Source of the DNA: Echinicola arenosa
GTDB taxonomy: Bacteria; Bacteroidota; Bacteroidia; Cytophagales; Cyclobacteriaceae
Direction: 5' to 3'
DNA length: 64,000 bases
Assembly: GCF_014841125.1 (NCBI RefSeq)
Contig: NZ_JACYTQ010000001.1
Location: 372,001 to 436,000 of the forward strand
Within the stretch, counting starts at the first letter, position 1. Each line of letters opens with the position of its first letter. Below are positions 55,540-61,617 of this stretch, in pieces. Made by a program: the position numbers and the translations under genes. Under the pieces are notes generated by a model that worked only from the letters and a program-made list of their open reading frames with translations, was not told where the DNA came from and searched no databases.

Positions 55540-55568
55540 CAAATATATAAAGGCATTTTATTTACAAA
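55540..55568 (-). promoter_or_regulatory. Promoter of the trp operon
   Basis: TTTG at 55568-55565 and TATATTTG at 55547-55540 on the minus strand, spacer 17. The transcript would begin about ten bases before the trpL ATG. Confidence 0.65.
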
Positions 55569-55739
55569 AAATATTTATGATAAAAATTTCAGGCAAGTCC
55601 AAACAAAACCTATTCCAGAAGCTGTAAGTATAAATTAAACATCATGACTGGGCTTATTTCGGAATATTTTCGCTAAGTACAATTTTGATCTTGTAGATAA
55701 AAAAACAATTATCTTTGTAGTAAAACACACCTCATCCCT

Positions 55740-55967
55740 ATGACTGCAGTAGCAAAATACTTTAAGAGGACTTTCGATGATTATAAAGTCCTTGTTCAGG
55801 TAAACCCAGAAGACTTTACGGGCATAGAATTAATCATTCATCCTTCCGGAAAAATAGAAAAGACCACCATGGAATTCGATGAAGAAATCTATGATGATCT
55901 TGAAGTTGATGAATTTGAGCCTTGCAGCCCATTGGAGTTTAATCTTTATCTTAAAGGCCTCGGTTAA
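55740..55967 (+). CDS. Small hypothetical protein
   Basis: 75 residues, not recognised. The sequence AKYFKRTFDDYKVLVQVNPED then ELIIHPSGKIEKTTMEFDEEIYDDL is acidic in its second half with beta-strand-like segments, no signal peptide, no membrane span and no cysteines except one near the end. Length and composition suggest a compact cytoplasmic domain. Divergent from trpL and convergent with the lipoprotein at 55980; single gene. Confidence 0.7.
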   Translation: MTAVAKYFKRTFDDYKVLVQVNPEDFTGIELIIHPSGKIEKTTMEFDEEIYDDLEVDEFEPCSPLEFNLYLKGLG

Positions 55968-55979
55968 CCACAATGTAAT

Positions 55980-56273
55980 CTATTGCATTTCACTTTCATC
56001 AGGCTCCTTTTTCTGGTGCCAGTAAGTTGGCAACTCTTTTTCCTCCAACTTCACCAATCGGCTATTCTCAAAAGTCACCAAAATATAAAAACGGTCATCC
56101 CTAACTACTCGGTAAGTTTTCTGTCCATCCTCCAACTTACTGATAACTGCATCATTGTGCCTTTTTAGGAAATCGCTTTCTTCCATTCCTATTTCATATT
56201 GAGTAGATTTTTGGAAACTGGCACATCCACCGAGTATTAGTCCAAAACCGATTATCATAAGTAATCTCTTCAT
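55980..56273 (-). CDS. Small lipoprotein of unknown function
   Basis: 97 residues with a clear lipobox LGGCASF; Cys at about residue 17 would be lipidated. The mature part (YEIGMEESDFLKRHNDAVISK, then TYRVVRDDRFYILVTFENSRLVKLEE) resembles the small SmpA/BamE-like beta-hairpin fold in pattern, but this is only a resemblance. It ends in an acidic tail. Its 3' end faces the 75-residue protein, 12 bases away. Confidence 0.75.
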   Translation of the reverse strand: MKRLLMIIGFGLILGGCASFQKSTQYEIGMEESDFLKRHNDAVISKLEDGQKTYRVVRDDRFYILVTFENSRLVKLEEKELPTYWHQKKEPDESEMQ

Positions 56274-56378
56274 AATTTCATTTTCTAGTACATGATAAGT
56301 AAATCAAGAATATTGCCAATTATTTCTTTTTGATTCCTAAGCTATTACCCAAAATCCAAAGATATTTTTGGTGCTGGC

Positions 56379-56409
56379 TTTGCAAAGGTAAGTTTTTGAA
56401 GTACCTTTG
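56379..56409 (+). promoter_or_regulatory. Promoter of the SRP RNA
   Basis: TTTG at 56379-56382, exactly 19 bases, then TACCTTTG at 56402-56409: a perfect match to the Bacteroidota consensus, ending just before the RNA. Confidence 0.85.
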
Positions 56410-56412
56410 TAC

Positions 56413-56497
56413 TCAAGCGGCACGACCAGCTCCTGTCAAATCCCCCAGGTCCGGAAGGAAGCAAGGGTAGACGGTTGTAGCGGTGCGATGCCGCTTC
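56413..56497 (+). ncRNA. ffs: Signal recognition particle RNA (4.5S type)
   Basis: The terminal arms AAGCGGCA (56415-56422) and TGCCGCTT (56489-56496) pair, and the core holds the universal domain IV hairpin with CCAGGTCCGGAAGGAAGCA, which includes the GGAA tetraloop and the Ffh-binding symmetric loop. It works with Ffh in targeting proteins to the membrane. A T-run follows. The length of about 85 bases is the small bacterial form. Confidence 0.93.
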
Positions 56498-56613
56498 TTT
56501 TTTACCTTCTTTAATAAATGTCATGATTACATTTATTATTTTTGATCAAGTTTCAAAATAATCGCCTAACTTTACAATCCATATTCATTCGAAACCAAAA
56601 AACCGTTTTAAAA

Positions 56614-57273
56614 ATGAAATTCTTTATTGACACAGCCAACCTTGATGAAATCAAAGAAGCATATGATTTAGGGGTATTGGACGGTGTAACCACCAATCCG
56701 TCACTGATGGCCAAAGAAGGCATCACCGGTGATGAAAATGTTAAAGCTCACTACAAGGCTATCTGTGACATTGTGGACGACAAGGTAAGCGCAGAGGTAA
56801 TTTCTACTGACTTTGAAGGAATGATCAAAGAAGGTAAAGAGCTTGCAAAAATTGACGATAAGATCGTAGTGAAAGTTCCTATGATCAAAGATGGTGTAAA
56901 GGCCATTAAATATTTCAGCAATGAAGGTATCAGAACCAACTGTACCTTGGTATTCTCTCCAGGTCAAGCCATCTTGGCTGCTAAAGCCGGGGCTACTTAT
57001 CTTTCTCCTTTCATCGGAAGATTGGATGATATCGCTTTTGATGGCTTGGATTTGATCGAACAAATCGTTCATATCTACCAAAATTATGGCTATGACACCC
57101 AAGTGTTAGCCGCTTCAGTAAGACACACCATGCACTTAATCAAATGTGCAGAAATTGGCGCTGATGTGGTAACTTGCCCATTGAATGTAATCACAGGCTT
57201 ATTGAACCACCCTTTGACTGATGCTGGTTTGGCTAAATTCTTGGCTGACCATGCAAAAGCCGCTGGTAAATAA
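56614..57273 (+). CDS. fsa: Transaldolase / fructose-6-phosphate aldolase-like
   Basis: 219 residues from the ATG at 56614; the TTG at 56542 only extends the frame upstream. [20 protein letters not shown] and [12 protein letters not shown] are typical of the small transaldolase/FSA group; the Schiff-base Lys87 is in [11 protein letters not shown]. The remaining blocks are [19 protein letters not shown] and [21 protein letters not shown]. It acts in the non-oxidative pentose phosphate pathway or cleaves fructose 6-phosphate; which activity dominates cannot be told. Single gene with a strong terminator. Confidence 0.93.
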   Translation: MKFFIDTANLDEIKEAYDLGVLDGVTTNPSLMAKEGITGDENVKAHYKAICDIVDDKVSAEVISTDFEGMIKEGKELAKIDDKIVVKVPMIKDGVKAIKYFSNEGIRTNCTLVFSPGQAILAAKAGATYLSPFIGRLDDIAFDGLDLIEQIVHIYQNYGYDTQVLAASVRHTMHLIKCAEIGADVVTCPLNVITGLLNHPLTDAGLAKFLADHAKAAGK

Positions 57274-57295
57274 ACCAATCAAATATTATATTTTT

Positions 57296-57344
57296 CCACC
57301 AACCTGTTTCCTCTTTGGAGGTGTTTAAGGTTGGTGGTTTTTTT
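57296..57344 (+). terminator. Terminator of the transaldolase gene
   Basis: CCACCAACCT / AGGTTGGTGG, 10 bp, with an inner CCTC/GAGG hairpin and a run of seven T. Confidence 0.9.
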
Positions 57345-57463
57345 ATGGCCTGTTGTTTGCAATTTCACAAATTAGGATTTTACGCTTTTCTTAATAGAAT
57401 ATTTTTTTCTGAATACGTTATAATTTAAATTTCGCTTTCTTTTATTCATCTTAAAATTCATGT

Positions 57464-57667
57464 ATGTATATCATTAAGGTCAAAGGCAAGGCTAAAATCC
57501 CTGATTATATTCAGATTAGAGACGAAAACTTTGTTCTGGTCGCCTATTTTAGGGCTGATCGTCCCCTTAAAAACCTTGAAAAGTTTGGTTTGGAAGGCAA
57601 GAAAGATGAAATGGAAACTTTGATCAAAGAACTTCCTTTTGGTAAATTACAAAAGCTAGAATTATAA
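57464..57667 (+). CDS. Small protein preceding ftsE
   Basis: 67 residues, not recognised by name. MYIIKVKGKAKIPDYIQIRDENFVLVAYFR suggests a compact beta-sheet start, then a Lys/Glu-rich helix (LEKFGLEGKKDEMETLIKEL). It lies 5 bases before ftsE in the same direction, so it is very probably co-transcribed and may work with FtsE. No signal peptide. Confidence 0.7.
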   Translation: MYIIKVKGKAKIPDYIQIRDENFVLVAYFRADRPLKNLEKFGLEGKKDEMETLIKELPFGKLQKLEL

Positions 57668-57672
57668 AATAT

Positions 57673-58371
57673 ATGGTATTCTCCAATGACCCGGTGGTCC
57701 GTTTACATAAAGCCTGCATCTTCCAAGGAATTACAGCCATATTGCAAGATGTTACTTTTCAAATTGAGAAAGATGAATTTGTATTTTTGATCGGAAGAAC
57801 TGGAAGCGGAAAAAGCTCCCTGCTAAAAACGCTTTATGCTGACTTGCCTTTAAAAATGGGCCAAGGCAACATCGTAGGATACAACCTGACTGATGTTAAA
57901 ACCAAAGAAATCCCTTACCTAAGAAGAAAACTTGGTATTGTTTTTCAAGACTTTCAGCTTTTTACCGACCGTACTGTAGCAGAAAACCTTTACTTTGTCA
58001 TGAAGGCTACTGGATGGAAAGACCGATCCAAAATGAAAACCAGAATGGTTGAAGTCCTGATGAGAGTGGGACTTGGAGGTTCTGCCACTAAAATGCCACA
58101 TCAGTTGTCAGGAGGAGAACAGCAGCGGGTGGTCATTGCCAGGGCCCTTTTGAATGAGCCTTCCATTTTATTGGCTGATGAGCCAACAGGAAATCTTGAT
58201 CCGGAGGTAGCAGATGGTATTTTCAAGCTTTTTCAGGAAATCAATAAACAAGGCACGGCAGTATTAATGGCCACTCATAACCATGAACTCCTAAAAAAAT
58301 ACCCTTATAGGATTCTAAAATGTGAAAAAGGAAGACTTTTGGATTCCAAGACTTCTGACGTTTTAGAATAA
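57673..58371 (+). CDS. ftsE: Cell division ATP-binding protein FtsE
   Basis: 232-residue ABC ATPase. Walker [12 protein letters not shown] at about residue 38, Q-loop VFQDFQLF, signature [15 protein letters not shown] and Walker [12 protein letters not shown], with the H-loop His in MATHNHEL. The length and the tandem SGGEQQR / [11 protein letters not shown] pattern match FtsE rather than a general exporter. ftsX, its membrane partner, is not adjacent here, which is common in this phylum. It helps control peptidoglycan hydrolysis at the septum. Confidence 0.88.
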   Translation: MVFSNDPVVRLHKACIFQGITAILQDVTFQIEKDEFVFLIGRTGSGKSSLLKTLYADLPLKMGQGNIVGYNLTDVKTKEIPYLRRKLGIVFQDFQLFTDRTVAENLYFVMKATGWKDRSKMKTRMVEVLMRVGLGGSATKMPHQLSGGEQQRVVIARALLNEPSILLADEPTGNLDPEVADGIFKLFQEINKQGTAVLMATHNHELLKKYPYRILKCEKGRLLDSKTSDVLE

Positions 58372-58389
58372 GCAGACTTTAATCAATAC

Positions 58390-59283
58390 TCAATAATGTT
58401 GGAGCAATACTTTCCACGCCTCCTCAGTCTTACCTTCTTGGAGTAGCTCTCGGGCGTATTCGTGTAAGTGGAAAATTAGGCTTTCCTCATCATTTTGAAA
58501 ACGGATACGTATCTCCTCCATTTCACTCAATTCCCCATATAAATTGACTTCTTCTTCAGAAGGCAGCACTTCTACATTTCCCAATTTACCCAAATCATTA
58601 CCTGTCAGCACTACACTGTACCTGATCTTATCAGGTATCTGATCAACGCCTATCCCCCTGTTTTTGACAGGTTTTTCTATTTCAAAAAGCGAAGCACCAT
58701 TTGCTCTGCAATACCAATTCCCACCCATTCTTGCCACCGCATCTAGCTTAAAAGGGTCTATCTTTCCTTTCTCATCCAAAATCAGTTCATCGAAATGTGC
58801 CAAAACAATTTCGCAAACCACCAAATTGGCTGCCCCGCCTTCCTCTCCCATGGAAATCACTTCCTTTACCTTGCATTCAAACGCCACTGGCGCTTCCTTT
58901 ACCCTTGGAGGAGCTACCAACTGGGATGTTACCTCTGTAAACCCAGCCTTTTGAAATTCATTGACCCCCTTTTCATATTCCGTACTAGCCAGAGACATCT
59001 GTTCAACCATGGCATAATTCACAATATTGATGACTACCTCTGGTACTTCTAACACATTCTCTAAACTATGTTTGATGGTATTGTCCCTCACCCTTCTCGA
59101 TGGAGAAAACACTACAAGCGGAGGGTTCGAACCAAAGGCATTAAAAAAACTAAATGGACTCAAGTTGACATTCCCTTCCAAATCGACTGTACTTACAAAG
59201 GCTATTGGACGAGGCACAATGGCCCCCAGCATAAAAGCATGAAAATCTCCTACTGAAACTTCACCGGGTTCAACTGTTTTCAT
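58390..59283 (-). CDS. Flavin reductase-like FMN-binding protein
   Basis: 297 residues. The start VSVGDFHAFMLGAIVPRPIAFVST then NLSPFSFFNAFGSNPPLVVFSP is the FMN-binding split barrel of the flavin reductase family. The remaining part (VKNRGIGVDQIPDKIR and an acidic C-terminal helical region) is longer than the minimal 150-200 residues of the domain. The substrate is unknown. Convergent with ftsE, 18 bases apart. Confidence 0.88.
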   Translation of the reverse strand: MKTVEPGEVSVGDFHAFMLGAIVPRPIAFVSTVDLEGNVNLSPFSFFNAFGSNPPLVVFSPSRRVRDNTIKHSLENVLEVPEVVINIVNYAMVEQMSLASTEYEKGVNEFQKAGFTEVTSQLVAPPRVKEAPVAFECKVKEVISMGEEGGAANLVVCEIVLAHFDELILDEKGKIDPFKLDAVARMGGNWYCRANGASLFEIEKPVKNRGIGVDQIPDKIRYSVVLTGNDLGKLGNVEVLPSEEEVNLYGELSEMEEIRIRFQNDEESLIFHLHEYARELLQEGKTEEAWKVLLQHY

Positions 59284-59438
59284 ATACTAAGGCGTTTACA
59301 TTTAACTCACTTCTCAAAAAGAGCGTATTAAAAAAACAAAGCGTTGCATAAATATTTAACTTTGACCGTCTTTTTCCAACAAATAGTAATTATTTTACTT
59401 ATGCTGGAATCTTTCAACAACCCTATTCTCCCAAAATA

Positions 59439-61328
59439 ATGACAAAGAAGCTGATTTTTTCCATTTCGATTTTATTCTTGTTTGGAATACTCTCCACTTC
59501 CCTTGCTCAGCGGATATCGGGAAGCTCTACACTTAAGATAGATGACAATTTGGATGAAAGAATCTTCTCTATTTCACAATTGGAATTTTTCGAGGACACC
59601 ACCAACAACCTTGGTTTTGAAGACATTATCCGACCAAGATTTCAGGGGAATTTTAAGATCAGACCAGACTTTTCAAAAAACGATTTTGATATTGAACACA
59701 CTTATTGGGTTAAGCTCTCCATTGATAAAACTCCAGAAAGCGAAAAAAAATGGCTGATGGAATTCTATGATCAAACCATGGATTTTGTGGAAGTCTTTGC
59801 ACCCAGTAAAAATGGCTCTTACCAGAATATCTTAATGGGAGATGCTCTTCCCTTTCAAACCAGAAACTTCAGACACAAGAATTTTGAGCTGATATTGGAC
59901 AATAACAATTCCGGAATATCGAATTACTATGTGAAGATCAGATCAAGTCAAAAAGCGGATATTCGGATTGCCATCCGCTCTGTCAACCGATTCATATACT
60001 ATGCCCTGAATGAGTATTTCGTATATGGTATCTTCTATGGAATGATTGCCATCATCGGCCTTTACAATTTATTGGTTTATACAGCTGTTAGGGAAACCAA
60101 ATACCTATATTATACTTTTTATTTGGTCAGTGTGGGAATATATGCCATGTGTGTGGATGGAATTGCCTTCCAATACCTGTGGGCCAATTTCCCCAAATGG
60201 AACCAAATAGCCAATGGAGTATTTAGTTATTCAATTGTGCTATGGGCCATTTTGTTTTCTATCAAATTCCTCAATACAAAATACCGATCCCCTAAAATCC
60301 ATTTGGCCCTTCATGCTATTCTGATTGCTAAATCCATACTGTTTCTGGTTGCTCTCTTTTGGGACCACAAGCTGTTTGAGATCAAGTATTATGACATCAT
60401 TCCGTTCTTCTTTATCTTTTTTGCTAGTATCTACATTTGGTCAAGAGGTTATAAAGTGGCTCGTTTCTTTGTAATTGCCTATGGAGTACTTTTTGTTGGT
60501 GTGGTAGTAAAAGTATTGGTCAATGCAGCCATTATCCCTCACGCTACCCTAATTTATTACAGCTTGCACCTGGCTTTCCTATTGGAAATGCTTCTGTTGA
60601 CATTTGCATTGGGGGACAGAATCCGTATCCTTAAAAACAATAGGGATCGAGCACTAAAAAGATCGATTAAGCAGATCGAAATCAACTATGCCCTGAAAGA
60701 AAAGGTCAACCGAGAACTTGAGATTAAAGTCCAAGAAAGAACCCAGGAGCTGGCCCGAAAGAATAAGCTTTTAGAAGATTATAATCATCAGCTGATGGAA
60801 AAAGATGAAGAAATCAAAAGGATCAATTCACTTCTTGACAAGGACAATTGGAAATTAAAAAGCAGTATCAAGGCTTCTTTTCAGGCTAGACTAAACAACA
60901 AATTGCTTTCATATGATGAGTTCAAAAAAATCTTTCCCGACCAATCGGCATGCTATCGCTATTTAGAAGAATACAAATGGGGCAAAGGTTTCTCATGCAG
61001 GCATTGCAACAACACTAAAAGCTCTAAAGGTCCCAAACTTTTTACAAGGAGGTGTACTAAGTGCGGCCACATCGATTCTGTTACTGCAGGAACTATATTC
61101 CATGGTGTGAAATTCCCTTTGGAAAAAGCGTTTTATATCGCATATGATCTAATTGCAAATACCGAAAAACAAACCTTAGACCAACTTTCGGAACTTTTAG
61201 ATCTTAGGAAAAATACTGTTTGGAATTTTAGAAAGAAAACTAAACTCCATATTGAAGCCAGTGACGTGCAAAATCCCCATTGGCATGACATTTTGATGAT
61301 GGAGGACGAAAAGGATAAAGCAAAGTAA
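59439..61328 (+). CDS. 7TM-DISM membrane sensor fused to IS1595-type zinc ribbon/HTH
   Basis: 629 residues. Signal peptide ends near STSLAQ. Residues of about 60-190 resemble the extracellular 7TMR-DISMED2 sensing domain (HTYWVKLSIDKTPESEKKW), then seven membrane helices (about 190-395), then a long coiled coil (about 400-480: ELEIKVQERTQELARKNKLL). The C-terminal 120 residues are unexpected: a zinc ribbon with Cys520-x2-Cys523 and Cys539-x2-Cys542, then SVTAGTIFHGVKFPLEKAFY and a helix-turn-helix-like TLDQLSELLDLRKNTVWNFR. These match the N-terminal DNA-binding part of IS1595-family transposases; the DDE core is absent. It may bind DNA while membrane-bound. susC lies directly downstream. Confidence 0.85.
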   Translation: MTKKLIFSISILFLFGILSTSLAQRISGSSTLKIDDNLDERIFSISQLEFFEDTTNNLGFEDIIRPRFQGNFKIRPDFSKNDFDIEHTYWVKLSIDKTPESEKKWLMEFYDQTMDFVEVFAPSKNGSYQNILMGDALPFQTRNFRHKNFELILDNNNSGISNYYVKIRSSQKADIRIAIRSVNRFIYYALNEYFVYGIFYGMIAIIGLYNLLVYTAVRETKYLYYTFYLVSVGIYAMCVDGIAFQYLWANFPKWNQIANGVFSYSIVLWAILFSIKFLNTKYRSPKIHLALHAILIAKSILFLVALFWDHKLFEIKYYDIIPFFFIFFASIYIWSRGYKVARFFVIAYGVLFVGVVVKVLVNAAIIPHATLIYYSLHLAFLLEMLLLTFALGDRIRILKNNRDRALKRSIKQIEINYALKEKVNRELEIKVQERTQELARKNKLLEDYNHQLMEKDEEIKRINSLLDKDNWKLKSSIKASFQARLNNKLLSYDEFKKIFPDQSACYRYLEEYKWGKGFSCRHCNNTKSSKGPKLFTRRCTKCGHIDSVTAGTIFHGVKFPLEKAFYIAYDLIANTEKQTLDQLSELLDLRKNTVWNFRKKTKLHIEASDVQNPHWHDILMMEDEKDKAK

Positions 61329-61380
61329 TCCTCTAAAAAAATGTTCCAAACTTAAAAACACACCTATTCACTTACTACCA

Positions 61381-61450
61381 GTATTTTTGTGTGATACTCA
61401 CCTTAAAAATCGGCCATAATTGCTTATAAACGTATTTTTTATTGATACTC
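61381..61450 (+). repeat. 19-base direct repeat pair upstream of susC
   Basis: GTATTTTTGTGTGATACTC at 61381-61399 and GTATTTTTTATTGATACTC at 61432-61450, 16 of 19 bases identical, with start points 51 bases apart (about five DNA turns). Likely protein-binding sites in the spacer. Confidence 0.6.
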
Positions 61451-61451
61451 T

Positions 61452-61467
61452 TATGGGAATTCCCATA
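61452..61467. promoter_or_regulatory. 16-bp perfect palindrome upstream of susC
   Basis: TATGGGAATTCCCATA starts two bases after the second direct repeat. It touches a second dyad, AGTGT-TTTG-ACACT (61467-61480). A dimeric regulator site is likely; the protein is unknown. Confidence 0.55.
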
Positions 61468-61572
61468 GTGTTTTGACACTCTAAATTGTCCATAAATGGG
61501 CATGATTTTCATTTTTTTTACACTTCATTTTTTTCTTTACCCTACCTTTTCAACATCAAACGCGCAAAATTG

Positions 61573-61582
61573 CAAACGTTTG
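61573..61582. promoter_or_regulatory. LacI-like operator candidate upstream of susC
   Basis: CAAACGTTTG is a perfect 10-bp palindrome with the central CG typical of LacI-family operators, 35 bases before the susC ATG. No LacI-type gene is in the window. Confidence 0.4.
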
Positions 61583-61617
61583 AAAAACGAATAATTAAAA
61601 CCCAAAACCAAACACTT

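Noticed and set aside
60900-61328. Remnant of an IS1595 insertion sequence
   Set aside because: The segment is in frame at the end of a complete receptor gene and has no DDE core or terminal inverted repeats; better read as a fused domain.
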